NCBI GenBank assembly: GCA_002439585.1
Contig: DJOF01000006.1
Location: 1-41,638 of the forward strand
Direction of reading: 5' to 3'
Source: Bacteroidales bacterium UBA6445
GTDB taxonomy: Bacteria > Bacteroidota > Bacteroidia > Bacteroidales > UBA932
Length of the DNA: 41,638 nucleotides
In this document: in pieces, positions 1-8,110 of the stretch
How positions within the stretch are numbered: position 1 is the first letter of the stretch
How the letters are laid out: the number at the start of each line of letters is the position of its first letter
The notes under the pieces: generated by a model
Seen by the model: only the letters and a program-made list of their open reading frames with translations
What the model was told of the DNA's origin: nothing
Databases searched by the model: none
Translations under genes and position numbers: made by a program

Positions 1-69
1 CTTTAATTTATAGAACATCCCTCAAAGGAAAACAGTTTTGGTGGTGGGTTTGCCACATTCGAGGACAGT

Positions 70-978
70 ATGCCGGACGGCTATGGCCTTTACCTGCTCG
101 ACAGGATGCTCCGTCGTGAAGGCAGTTCGTTGGGCGAGCTGTCTCCTCTTCAGAGATTGTCATTGGTTGGCGGTTCCGGGATGGGAGCGCTCTGCTATAA
201 GCCAGAAGCGTCCAAAGGACATATCGCCGCCATCACGGACAGCGACTTTGACGAACTCCAGCGCAAGGCTCTTGATGTACTCTCTGAAAAAAGCGATGCC
301 GATGCGTCTTTCCTGTACTACAACAGCCGCAATTCGGGAGGAGCAAGGCCCAAGGCTGTGTATAAGGCTGCTGACGGCTCGGACTGGATTGTGAAGTTCA
401 GACATGTTTACGATCCATCAGACATCGGGCGGATTGAATTCCAATACATGAGAACAGCGCAGAAATGTGGAATTGACATCCCGGAAATCCGCCTTGTCAA
501 TGATCGCTACTTTTCAATCAAAAGGTTCGACATAAAGGAAGGCCGGCGCATACACACGCTCACGGCGGCAGCCCTTCTGCAGTCTGATTTCCGCACTCAA
601 AGCGTAGACTACATAAATCTTCTTGCCCTGACCGGTTATCTTACCCAAGACCCGATACAGGTGGAACAGATGTTCCGCAGGATGACATTCAATGTGGTAT
701 GTGCCAACAAGGACGATCACTCCAAGAACTTCAGTTTCCTCTGCGAAGACGGCAAATGGTCACTTGCCCCCGCATACGACATCACTTACTCCCCGGAGGG
801 CACCAGAGGCGAACATGCGACATCGGTCAAATATTTGGGCAATCCAAGCCTTGAAGACATCATTTCCGCCGGCACAGGCATCCGCATAAGTCGGAAACGC
901 TGCATTGAAATCATTGAAGAAATCGAATCTGTCTGCAAAGCGGAACTTGATGTTGATAAGATAGTCAACCTTAAATGA
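70..978 (+). CDS. HipA-type toxin kinase, 5'-incomplete
   Basis: Serine/threonine kinase of the HipA toxin family; characterised members phosphorylate a translation factor such as GltX and arrest growth. Visible are the glycine-rich loop NSGGARPK, the catalytic loop NKDDHSKNFSF (about residues 213-223) and the metal-binding LAPAYDI with Asp about 237, so the kinase core looks intact. HipA similarity begins before the ATG: codons from position 7 read FGGGFATFEDSMPDGYG, the usual HipA sequence before the large domain, but an in-frame TAA lies at 4-6. Either the N-terminal domain is encoded separately upstream, as in split HipST-like systems, or the gene is truncated. The antitoxin, if any, is outside the window. 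Family call is secure; intactness is not. Confidence 0.82.
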   Translation: MPDGYGLYLLDRMLRREGSSLGELSPLQRLSLVGGSGMGALCYKPEASKGHIAAITDSDFDELQRKALDVLSEKSDADASFLYYNSRNSGGARPKAVYKAADGSDWIVKFRHVYDPSDIGRIEFQYMRTAQKCGIDIPEIRLVNDRYFSIKRFDIKEGRRIHTLTAAALLQSDFRTQSVDYINLLALTGYLTQDPIQVEQMFRRMTFNVVCANKDDHSKNFSFLCEDGKWSLAPAYDITYSPEGTRGEHATSVKYLGNPSLEDIISAGTGIRISRKRCIEIIEEIESVCKAELDVDKIVNLK

Positions 979-1364
979 TGGCATACTTCCTTACAAGTCC
1001 AGCTCTACTCGCATTCTGACCTTATCTTCTTCTTTTGGTCAGCCCCTTTCTATTCTTGTGAAGTCCGTCTTTTTTACGGGCTTCCTCTTCTCCTGTCATA
1101 TCCATAGGCGTGCTGCACCGGCTTTCGGCCTGCCTGATGAGAATTGTGTCGCAAAGGTATATATCCCGTCTTTCTTCCTTGCAAGGTCAAGCCTATCGGT
1201 TCAAGCCAAAATCTCCACACTCGGTTTTCAACTGAGGTCGTATTTTGTCTGTGAAGCCTTGCAGGAAGAGCCGGGACACCTTGCAAAGCGACATAATTTT
1301 AATCAAGCCCGAAAGTAGCTGATGCTAACAGAGGGAAAAGTAAAAAATCAAATCAAAAGCGATT
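979..1364. other. Intergenic region without a convincing gene
   Basis: No open frame here shows recognisable protein features. It resembles, from memory only, conserved stretches that precede small genes in Bacteroidales conjugative elements, and it probably holds the promoter and leader of the three small genes that follow. No clear TAnnTTTG box was found. Confidence 0.3.
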
Positions 1365-1658
1365 ATGGCAAATTATGCGACTAACATCTTCTACGCAAGT
1401 ACGGAGAACGAGAAAGACCTTGATAAGGTGGAGAAATTTTTTGATGATACCTTTGGCGACTGTTGCTTAGACAGAGGTGAAGATTACATAGAAGGGGAGT
1501 TTTCCTCGAAGTGGGATTATCCTGAAAAGGAGATAAACGAGATGATTTCTCTTTTGGAGGACAAAGACATAATCTACATCCGAGTGCTGACACACGAACT
1601 ATGTAACGAGTATGTAAATTTCCAAGTGTTCTCAAACGGAGAATGGTCATACAGATAA
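1365..1658 (+). CDS. Small acidic protein, mobile-element type
   Basis: A 97-residue acidic soluble protein with no signal peptide or membrane segment. It starts MANYATNIFYASTENEKDL and is rich in Asp, Glu and aromatic residues. I do not recognise a named domain. Its size, composition and place as first gene of a run of three tightly packed small genes resemble the accessory cluster of Bacteroidales integrative conjugative elements. The ATG follows an A-rich stretch without a strong Shine-Dalgarno, usual for this phylum. Function unknown. Confidence 0.6.
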   Translation: MANYATNIFYASTENEKDLDKVEKFFDDTFGDCCLDRGEDYIEGEFSSKWDYPEKEINEMISLLEDKDIIYIRVLTHELCNEYVNFQVFSNGEWSYR

Positions 1659-1678
1659 CCCTAAAAATCAATCGGACT

Positions 1679-1858
1679 ATGTTTTACAAGGAAGAACAGG
1701 CAACAGACATTATCGGGTGTCCTTGCACTTTACTGAACCCTTATGGTGGATATACGGATGGCGAAGTGGTTGGCGATTACGGCTATGAGATAGTGGTAAG
1801 GCTCACCAACTGCAAGGAGGTGGTGGAATACCGTGATGAAGTGCTAATCTATGACTAA
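1679..1858 (+). CDS. Small hypothetical protein, mobile-element type
   Basis: About 59 residues from the ATG at 1679; an earlier in-frame start at 1643 would overlap the preceding gene by 16 bases. The sequence (CPCTLLNPYGGYTDGEVVGD and a strand-rich remainder) suggests a small beta-barrel-like fold, but no family is recognised. Its TAA stop shares one base with the ATG of the next gene (TAATG at 1856-1860), so the two are likely translationally coupled. Function unknown. Confidence 0.5.
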   Translation: MFYKEEQATDIIGCPCTLLNPYGGYTDGEVVGDYGYEIVVRLTNCKEVVEYRDEVLIYD

Positions 1859-2208
1859 TGGAGGATTGCTTTATGGTGACACCAATAGCAACAAGGTTTG
1901 TGGATTGGGATATTCCCGAACTTTCAACCCTGCGAGACTGCAAGGTCTATAAATTGAGAGAGCAGCTCAATGAGGGTACGCCAATGAGCCGACAGCAGAA
2001 GAATTGGCTGACGAGCAGCGTGAACAGCAATGTTTATTTCAAAAGGGCTGTTCCGCTTATGGGCTATCGTTTTGACTTCTCGGATATACTGAAACGCTTT
2101 TTTGTCAAGCAATATGGGCATATTGCTGAATACTATGCTGTGGACAAGACCGCTTTACGGACATTCCTTTGCGGTCGGATTGATGAAATGATTGAGATAA
2201 CAGATTAA
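1858..2208 (+). CDS. Small hypothetical protein, mobile-element type
   Basis: A 116-residue protein coupled to the preceding gene through the TAATG overlap; Met6 at 1873 is an alternative start. Mostly alpha-helical and basic in the middle (MSRQQKNWLTSSVNS), with no signal peptide or membrane segment. It ends six bases from the 3' end of the convergent lipoprotein gene, with no obvious terminator between. It belongs to the same mobile-element-like cluster as the two genes before it. No function can be assigned. Confidence 0.55.
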   Translation: MEDCFMVTPIATRFVDWDIPELSTLRDCKVYKLREQLNEGTPMSRQQKNWLTSSVNSNVYFKRAVPLMGYRFDFSDILKRFFVKQYGHIAEYYAVDKTALRTFLCGRIDEMIEITD

Positions 2209-2213
2209 AAGAA

Positions 2214-3800
2214 CTACTTTCCGAGCAGCCAGCGGAGACGTTCTGCCGTATAGGACTGCTCACACGTTGTCTGATGCGACCATTGCTCGGATGCCGGGAC
2301 TATCGTACAGTTTGTATTGCCTCCGGCGGCATTGATGCTTTCACAGAATGCCTTGACATCTTCGTAGGCGGTCTTCATCACCTCATCGGACTCGCTCATT
2401 ACCGTGCAGATGCGCATTGACCTGAAGTTTGCCGCGTCGGCGGTTCCCGGCTTCCCTGCGACGGGCATTATCCCACTGAACTTCTCCGGATATGTGTTTG
2501 CAAGCGACCAGGTACCGGTGCCGCCCATCGAGCCTCCAAGCACGAATAATCCGTCACAGGACGCTTCGTACTCACCAATAAGCTTCGCAAGAGGTTCGTT
2601 CATCTCCGCACCCCAATTCTCGGAGGAAGGACATTGAGGGACAATGAATATGCTCGTGATTGCATTGTTCGTCAGATAGTCGGCGATTATACTGACGGCG
2701 GCCTCCTTCATTTGTGTCTCGTTGTCATTGCCTTTGGACGAGCCACCATGGAGGTAAATCACCAGAATCGGCTTTACGGCATCCGCACTCGCGATGCTCT
2801 TCATCCTATACGGCAACGTCCCGCTGACATATTTCCCGAAGTCATCTGACGGTGAGTCTGTTCCAACTCCTGGAGCATAGTTGTTCATTTCTGAATATGG
2901 AATACCTCGCGCTATCCGGAATCCGGCCTTGGGCTTGTAGTTAGATGTCGGAATCTTGGTCCTGAACGAAACACGCAGACCAAAGGAACTGCTCTGCCAA
3001 TGCCCACCTCTCAGAACGTGCGCAGAGACATTCTTTCCTGCATATACATATTCTTTGTCGGAATCGGAAGGTCCTTTGGGATTGACTTGATCCTCATCGG
3101 AATATGCCCCGTACCAGTCATAGCACCACTCGAACGCATTGCCCGACATATCGTATATGCCAAGTTCATTGGCGACTTTCAGGCCGACCTTGTTCACGTG
3201 CTCAAGACCGTCTTCCTTGAACCATCCGGCGGCATTGACATCATTGCTTCCGCTGTAGCGGTAGTCCTTGCTCTTGACTCCACCTCTTGCGGCGAACTCC
3301 CACTCGGCCTCGGTCGGAAGCCTCCAGTCTCCTCCCGTGAGCTCATTGAGTCTGTCAATGAACCGGTTGGCGTCGTCCCAGTCCACGCCGTCCATTGCCC
3401 TGTCGTCTTCCTCGCCATATTCCGAAGCCGACCAGCAAGACTCCAAAGTCCCCATCACTTCTTTCCAAAGTCCTTGCGTGACTTCATATTTCGATATCTC
3501 GAAATTGGACAATGTCACCTTGTGGAGCGGAAGTTCGTCCGGACGCGGGTCGTTGTTGTCCTGTGCATCGGACTCCGCTTTTGTCAATGCTCCGTTGTCC
3601 AGGCCGGAAGTCGTCTGCCCCATAATGAAAGTTCCGCCCTCGACTTTCACCATCATTGACTCGACCCTCTCTTTGAGGGTCAATGTCTCCGTATCTTTGC
3701 CTTCTTCGTCACCACCGACAGGCTGTTCCTCTTTTGAGGAACAACCTGCCAATGCTATCGAAATGGCGATGATTCCATAATATAATCTATCTCTGAGCAT
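2214..3800 (-). CDS. Lipoprotein: SUMF1 domain fused to serine esterase
   Basis: A 528-residue predicted lipoprotein with N-terminal hydrophobic segment and lipobox LAGC (Cys about 20). Residues about 50-310 form a formylglycine-generating-enzyme-like (SUMF1) domain: GGTFIMGQ, EVTQGLWKEVMG, RLPTEAEWEFAARGG, MSGNAFEWCYDWY, HVLRGGHW, GFRIARG. Residues about 330-528 form an alpha/beta-hydrolase of the PHB-depolymerase/LpqC esterase kind: oxyanion motif LHGGSS, nucleophile elbow GGSMGG, late acid SESDEV and His in WSHQTT. SUMF1 domains of envelope proteins often serve binding or structure, so the esterase is the likelier enzyme. Substrate unknown; location in the Bacteroidales sigma operon suggests envelope or glycan work. 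The start overlaps the preceding gene by 14 bases. It ends with TAG. Confidence 0.85.
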   Translation of the reverse strand: MLRDRLYYGIIAISIALAGCSSKEEQPVGGDEEGKDTETLTLKERVESMMVKVEGGTFIMGQTTSGLDNGALTKAESDAQDNNDPRPDELPLHKVTLSNFEISKYEVTQGLWKEVMGTLESCWSASEYGEEDDRAMDGVDWDDANRFIDRLNELTGGDWRLPTEAEWEFAARGGVKSKDYRYSGSNDVNAAGWFKEDGLEHVNKVGLKVANELGIYDMSGNAFEWCYDWYGAYSDEDQVNPKGPSDSDKEYVYAGKNVSAHVLRGGHWQSSSFGLRVSFRTKIPTSNYKPKAGFRIARGIPYSEMNNYAPGVGTDSPSDDFGKYVSGTLPYRMKSIASADAVKPILVIYLHGGSSKGNDNETQMKEAAVSIIADYLTNNAITSIFIVPQCPSSENWGAEMNEPLAKLIGEYEASCDGLFVLGGSMGGTGTWSLANTYPEKFSGIMPVAGKPGTADAANFRSMRICTVMSESDEVMKTAYEDVKAFCESINAAGGNTNCTIVPASEQWSHQTTCEQSYTAERLRWLLGK

Positions 3801-4251
3801 TGCTTCTTGTTCTTGATGGTTGCTTCGTCCTTGGCCCCTGCGGCTTCGGCTGAGAGAGCCTGCGCATCATATCGCGCTCGATTTCGTACACGCGGGATAT
3901 CTGCTTCTGTGAGAGGAACGTGCTGTAGATATCGTAGTATTTTTTGCGTAGGTCAAGGATCTTCTGGCTGCGCTCGAAACGCTGCTTCATCTCCTCCTCG
4001 CTCGGATTCTCTGACTGCTGCTTGCCGAGGCTTGGCCCCAGTGCCCAGATTTCCTTCTGGAAGTTGCAGTAGGTCTCCTGGAATTTCCTGGCTGTCGCAT
4101 CATCGAACGCCAGTTCCGTGGAGATGTGCTCGGCCTGTTTCACGGCCAGTTCCTCACGGCTGATTTTCTTTCCGTTAGGCTGGGCGGACAATGTCATTGA
4201 TATGAGGAGCGCGAATGACGCCGCGATTATTGTTCTGAATATTGTTTTCAT
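3787..4251 (-). CDS. Periplasmic Spy/LTXXQ-like helical protein
   Basis: A 154-residue exported protein: signal peptide about 1-23 ending near LSAQP, then a helical, charged, Gln-rich body with long helices and the motif FLSQKQISRVYEIERDMMRR, like the LTXXQ repeats of Spy/CpxP proteins. Those act as periplasmic chaperones or envelope-stress sensors. The C-terminus is basic and Pro/Gln-rich. It lies seven bases after the anti-sigma gene and overlaps the next gene, so it belongs to the sigma operon. A role in envelope-stress feedback is inferred. Family call is moderate, since the motif is loose. Confidence 0.6.
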   Translation of the reverse strand: MKTIFRTIIAASFALLISMTLSAQPNGKKISREELAVKQAEHISTELAFDDATARKFQETYCNFQKEIWALGPSLGKQQSENPSEEEMKQRFERSQKILDLRKKYYDIYSTFLSQKQISRVYEIERDMMRRLSQPKPQGPRTKQPSRTRSNAQR

Positions 4252-4258
4252 CTGTCTT

Positions 4259-4582
4259 CTAATAATTTATGTTCATAAACGTGTCTTCATTGTAAATTTC
4301 GCTGAGGAACGCCTGATCTGCATTGTCAAGATTCGCGAAAGCCTGCTGTACTTCCGCCAGAGAATCCGTAGGGGATGGCTGATTGTGCCACGCGAATGTT
4401 GCTATCAAGGTCAATGATGCTGCCGAGGCAAGGGCAATGCTGACCGTGCGTAGTCTGTGAGAAGGCTTCCGCCCGCATCTGGTTGCATTCAGGACATTGC
4501 GCTCGATTTTGTCAAACGCTACGTCCGGGACTTTGTACGGCATACGCTTGCCGACGCCCATCATATTCATTTCTTTATCCAT
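4259..4582 (-). CDS. Putative small anti-sigma factor
   Basis: A 107-residue protein with a cytosolic N-terminal part of about 45 residues, one membrane segment (about 47-65, VSIALASAASLTLIATFAW) and a short periplasmic tail of about 40. Its ATG overlaps the stop of the sigma-factor gene by eight bases. Gene order and topology are those of single-pass anti-sigma factors that hold an ECF sigma factor at the membrane. I see no clear zinc-binding anti-sigma motif, so the call rests on context and topology. If the sigma gene is truly broken, this protein has lost its partner. Confidence 0.6.
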   Translation of the reverse strand: MDKEMNMMGVGKRMPYKVPDVAFDKIERNVLNATRCGRKPSHRLRTVSIALASAASLTLIATFAWHNQPSPTDSLAEVQQAFANLDNADQAFLSEIYNEDTFMNINY

Positions 4583-5105
4583 AATATTCTTTCAGATAAT
4601 TGTAAATCTTGACTTTTGCATTGTGCCAGTTGGCCTTGGCGCTGTCAGGGCTGGAATCCGTTATCTCTGCGATTTCATCGAGACTCATCTCGTCATAGTA
4701 TCGTAGGTTGAATGTCAGCTGCTGCTTCCTCGGAAGCGAGAGTATCGCTTTTTGGAGGAGGACAGCCTCTATGTCAGCGAAATCGACATATTCGTCGGCA
4801 AGCATTGACATCGCTTCCGCATTGTCCTCTATATTGACTGTTGGATGGCGCTTCTCAATGATGCGCAGGGCCTCGTTCGTCGCTATCCGGTAGAGCCACG
4901 CCTTGAATGAGCGGCTGCGTTCGTATTGTCCGAAGGAGCGGAACACCCTGATGAATGTCTCCTAGGTGGCGTCCTGCGCATCCTCGGCGTTCACGGTGAT
5001 TCGCCGGATGTGCCAGTAGATGGGCTCCTTGTACTCTTTAAGGAGCGCACGGAAGCCCATCTGAAGGTTCCATCCCAGCAGTCTCACTATGTTTTTCTCA
5101 TTCAT
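4575..5105 (-). pseudogene. ECF sigma-70 factor interrupted by amber codon
   Basis: From the ATG at 5105 the frame encodes a typical ECF sigma factor of about 176 residues: region 2 (RLLGWNLQMGFRALLKEY, NAEDAQDAT, ETFIRVFRSFGQYERSRSFKAWLYRIATNEAL) and region 4 (LRYYDEMSLDEIAEITDSSPDSAKANWHNAKVKIY, in pieces). A TAG at 4962-4964 splits region 2 exactly where the family has Gln in its D-x-x-Q-E-x-F motif, so a single CAG to TAG change explains it. The downstream half has only a GTG start at 4946 and would lack part of region 2. The ATG overlaps the stop of the preceding secreted-protein gene by eight bases. Either a real null mutation or a base error; no sign of programmed readthrough. Confidence 0.85.
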
Positions 5106-5487
5106 CGGCCAATGTGTAAACTATCTTCTTTCCCCGAGCCGTCCTGACAAGCGGATCCTTTCTGTCCAAAGTGAAGGAGTCCAGCTCCGCTTCGGCGAAC
5201 TTGCTGTCCAGTCCGGTGAAGCCGCTGTATTTGCTGACCGAAAGATAGCCATTCTTCTGGATATATGCCACTGCCATCAGCTTGCGCTCCGGACGGGAGG
5301 TCTTGTTCACCGTGGTCGTGCGTTCCACCTGCACTGTCCTGAAGGTTGGCACAACAGCTGTCGCATAGCATCTGTGATGTCTGCCGTAACCGCCGCTGTG
5401 ACGATGTGGACCGCGAGCTTCCGCTGAAGTGGAGACCGAAAGCATAAGCAATGCAGCCACCGCCGCCGTAAGTAATCCTGTTCTCAT
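5098..5487 (-). CDS. Small exported protein, first gene of sigma operon
   Basis: A 129-residue protein with a signal peptide (about 1-24, ending STSAEA), a His/Arg-rich stretch (RGPHRHSGGYGRHHR) and a beta-rich C-terminal half. The His-rich patch could bind metal, but nothing proves it. It is the first gene of the operon and overlaps the sigma-factor start by eight bases. No family recognised. Exported; function unknown. Confidence 0.65.
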   Translation of the reverse strand: MRTGLLTAAVAALLMLSVSTSAEARGPHRHSGGYGRHHRCYATAVVPTFRTVQVERTTTVNKTSRPERKLMAVAYIQKNGYLSVSKYSGFTGLDSKFAEAELDSFTLDRKDPLVRTARGKKIVYTLADE

Positions 5488-5639
5488 AATTTCAATGTCT
5501 TTAGATGTTGTTTTCTGAGACGTCTCACTATATATACCCGGCAGGATGTCGAAAGTGAAAAATTGAGAATGATTTTTTTCGGAAGTCTTTCGGCATTGGA
5601 GCGATAGCGGGAATGTGAGGGGGGATTTTAGGGGCGTTT
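5488..5639 (-). promoter_or_regulatory. Upstream region of sigma operon with 12-bp palindrome
   Basis: The leader of the sigma operon carries a perfect palindrome TGAGACGTCTCA at 5516-5527, followed outward by an AT-rich tatatata stretch. This is a reasonable operator or sigma-dependent promoter candidate, but no consensus TAnnTTTG box is visible. The remainder, up to the end of the NERD gene, shows no gene. Confidence 0.3.
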
Positions 5640-6377
5640 TTAGCTATATGGTGTGGTGTACCTGCAACGTGGATAATTTGAACAGCCGTAGAATTTGCCG
5701 TATTTGCCTTGACGTAGCGTCAGTGTGCCTCCGCATTGAGGGCAGTAGCCGTTGGCGACGGCAATGTCACGTTTGATTTCGTTGTGACGGACATTGGAGA
5801 TGTGCTGCTTCTTGGCGGCTTTGTCTCCGTTGTTGTTTGCGAGCAGGATGTTATAGATGCTCTGTATCTGGCTTTCGGAGAGGATTCTGGTTTCGAACTG
5901 ATTGATTATTCGGGGAATCTGATCCCAGTATATTACTGGAGAGTGAGCATCTATGCCGAGGCTTGCCTGTCTTGAAAATGCGACGATTGAGATGTAGGAG
6001 ATATTCCCGTAGTCTTTCAGGAGGAATCTTAATGCTCGGATGTGTCCCTGATTCTGGTGGATGGGGTTGCGGAACTGGTATTTGTTGCCGTAGATGTTCT
6101 GCGTCCAGTACTCGCTGTTCTCGCCTCCGTATATCCATCCTTGATAGAATTTGGTCTCGATGACGAAGATGCCATAGATGGATATTACGATGTGGTCTAT
6201 CTGTGTGCTGTAGCCGTTGCTTGAGAGCAGAAGGTCATTGATGACTTTGTAGCTGTCTTCGGGCAGTTTTTTCAGGATGGAGGCCACCCGCTTTTCTCCG
6301 ACTTTGCCTTTTGAGGGCAGGAGGCGGAAAAGTAAAACGACAAGGATAATAATAGCTATAAGAGCAAAGAATTCCAT
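5640..6377 (-). CDS. NERD-domain protein with C4 zinc ribbon
   Basis: A 245-residue protein. Residues 1-20 are one membrane anchor; about 25-150 form a NERD (nuclease-related) domain with VGEKRVASILKKL, QIDHIVIS and FVIETKFYQGWIYG, keeping the D...ExK arrangement of PD-(D/E)xK folds. The C-terminus (about 208-245) is a topoisomerase-type zinc ribbon, CPQCGGTLTLRQGKYGKFYGC in two parts and CSNYPRC. NERD proteins are thought to process DNA, and many sit in defence or stress settings. It stands alone on the minus strand. Confidence 0.85.
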   Translation of the reverse strand: MEFFALIAIIILVVLLFRLLPSKGKVGEKRVASILKKLPEDSYKVINDLLLSSNGYSTQIDHIVISIYGIFVIETKFYQGWIYGGENSEYWTQNIYGNKYQFRNPIHQNQGHIRALRFLLKDYGNISYISIVAFSRQASLGIDAHSPVIYWDQIPRIINQFETRILSESQIQSIYNILLANNNGDKAAKKQHISNVRHNEIKRDIAVANGYCPQCGGTLTLRQGKYGKFYGCSNYPRCRYTTPYS

Positions 6378-6491
6378 TTTTGGGCTTGTGGAAGATTAAT
6401 GGTGTTCACGGATTTACTTTGCAAATAAGATGTCTTTGAAATTCAGTGTTTTATTGATATTTCGGATTTGTTCTGCAAATAAGATTCTGTG

Positions 6492-7939
6492 TTATATCCG
6501 TTCAAAGAAGTCGTCGTAGTCTTTGTCGAGAATTTTCCAGATGCCGTTTTTGCGTCCGCCTTCACGGGCGATAAGGTGTAGGTCGGAGAGGCGTTTCATA
6601 TATGTCTTGACTTGCCGTGTAGATAGGTTTAGATCTTCTGCAATCATATCAATATTCACTTTGGGGTTCATAGTAATCAGCTTATAGATGCGTCTTTGGG
6701 CTTTTGTGAATTCTTTTGTGAATTCTTTTGTGAACTGAGTTGGCTCTTTAGTGAAGTCATTTGTGACATCTTTTACGACATCGGTGCCGTAGTTGAGATT
6801 CCAGAGGGTTACGTGGAACTCGCTGGCATTGGAAGTGAACTCTGGGGCGTGGTATTCCTTCAAGGACTCAAATCGGACATATTCACCGAGGATTTTCTTC
6901 ATTCCGCTGCCGCGGCGTTCCATAAGGTCGAGACGGCTGAAGAAATCGGCGAGGAGGGGATTGCGACGCTTGGACGGGACGGAAAGTGGGTTCAACTGCT
7001 GAATCAGGCGACCGTCAATCATTCCGCCCGGTGAATATACTTCCATTCGGTCGTCGTAGATGTCAATGTGGATCTCGCTGCCGAGTTCCTGGTAGTCGCG
7101 GTGGATGATGGCGTTGCAGATGACTTCTGTCACGGCTCTTTCCGGATAGTCCGGAAGTTCCTCGCGGTGATCGGACTCTTCCACCAGCGCTTGTGTGAAT
7201 TGTTGCGGATGAATGCAACGGCATCTTGCAACTGGCCGATGACGCTGCCTTCCAGTTCGGCACCGTCAAGAGCCTCGCCGAGTCCGCTTGTCATCGTGAG
7301 GCCATTCCAACGAGTGCAGAAGATTCTGGACTGACGGACCGGAGAATCGTCGGCGAGCAACGCTCCGGCATTGGTCAGCGCACCGTTTTCGTCGATTATT
7401 CCCCAAGATGTGAACTCGCTGTCTTCGAATGAGCGGTGAAGTCTCTTGTAGCAGGCGGAACGCAGCTGGGTGAATGCCATATCCGTGAACTTGTACGGCG
7501 ACGGGAGCGCATCATAAGTCCGTCCTGAGCCTTTCAGCACCAAAGCCTTCAACTGAAGACGGTCTGCGACAACGGACTCATTGCCGATGCGAATGTATGC
7601 CAGACGCTGTTTGTCGCCGATGTAGTAATATGGTGTTTCGCTTCCTGCTTTGACGTGCAGCAGGATTAGTTTTTTGTCATCAAGTTCTTTGAATTCGAGA
7701 TGAATATCCGGAACCGGGTCGAGTTTGGTCTTGACGCACTCGCTGATAACCTCGGAGTCGCTTTCTGCATCGGCAAGCCCTACTATCCGTTCATCATCGC
7801 TGATGCCGAATACCAATGTCCCGCCATTGCCGTTCGCGAATGCAGAGACGCTCTTGAGCCAGCTCTTAGGCCTGCTGACTTCAAGTCTCTCCTTCTTGTC
7901 ATAGGCTGTCGCCTCTCCTATAAGGTCTTTCAGTTCCAT
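6492..7939 (-). pseudogene. AlbA_2 (Schlafen/RecG-like) regulator with frameshift
   Basis: Two frames together make one protein of about 483 residues. The first (7939 to about 7200) starts MELKDLIGEATAYDKKERLEV and carries the AlbA_2 domain (SVSAFANGNGGTLVFGISDD, AYIRIGNESVVA). The second (about 7200 to 6492) carries the ATP-binding-like C-terminal part (ERAVTEVICNAIIHRDYQ, PGGM, RNPLLADFF, RRGSGMKKI), a KEFTKEFTK linker and a winged helix (VNIDMIAEDLNLSTRQVKTYM). Adding one T in the short T-run at about 7198-7202 would join the frames as FIRNNFTQALVEESD. Members are usually regulators or defence-linked proteins. Real decay and an indel error are both possible. Confidence 0.8.
6701..6736 (+). 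repeat. Three 12-bp tandem repeats coding the KEFT linker
   Basis: The unit cttttgtgaatt occurs three times, the last copy differing at one base. On the minus strand it encodes KEFT repeats in the linker between the ATP-binding-like part and the winged helix of the AlbA_2 protein. Such linkers in this family are prone to repeat expansion. Confidence 0.8.
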
Positions 7940-7964
7940 ATTGTTCGTTATGACTTAATACTCA

Positions 7965-7972
7965 CAAAGGTA
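7965..7972 (-). promoter_or_regulatory. Candidate -7 box for AlbA_2 gene
   Basis: The minus strand reads TACCTTTG, a perfect match to the Bacteroidetes -7 consensus TAnnTTTG, 26 bases before the ATG of the AlbA_2 gene. No clear TTTG box is seen at the expected upstream distance, so this is moderate support. Confidence 0.45.
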
Positions 7973-8081
7973 GTAATTTGTGAGGGATTTTATAATATAT
8001 GTTGTTATATACAGATGTTGAGAACGGTTGAGTGCGTTGTAAAAATTTTGGCAAAAATGGCTTGTTTTTGATGGATTTTCG

Positions 8082-8089
8082 TACATTTG
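8082..8089 (+). promoter_or_regulatory. Candidate -7 box for DUF2971 gene
   Basis: TACATTTG matches the TAnnTTTG consensus and lies 22 bases before the ATG at 8111. A TTG at 8062-8064 gives a 17-base spacer, shorter than usual. Supports 8111 as the original start of the DUF2971 gene. Confidence 0.45.
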
Positions 8090-8110
8090 GTTAATTCTTG
8101 TTCCTTCATT

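Noticed and set aside
3000..3659. 219-codon plus-strand open frame opposite the SUMF1-esterase gene
   Set aside because: Antisense shadow of a gene with clear domain motifs.
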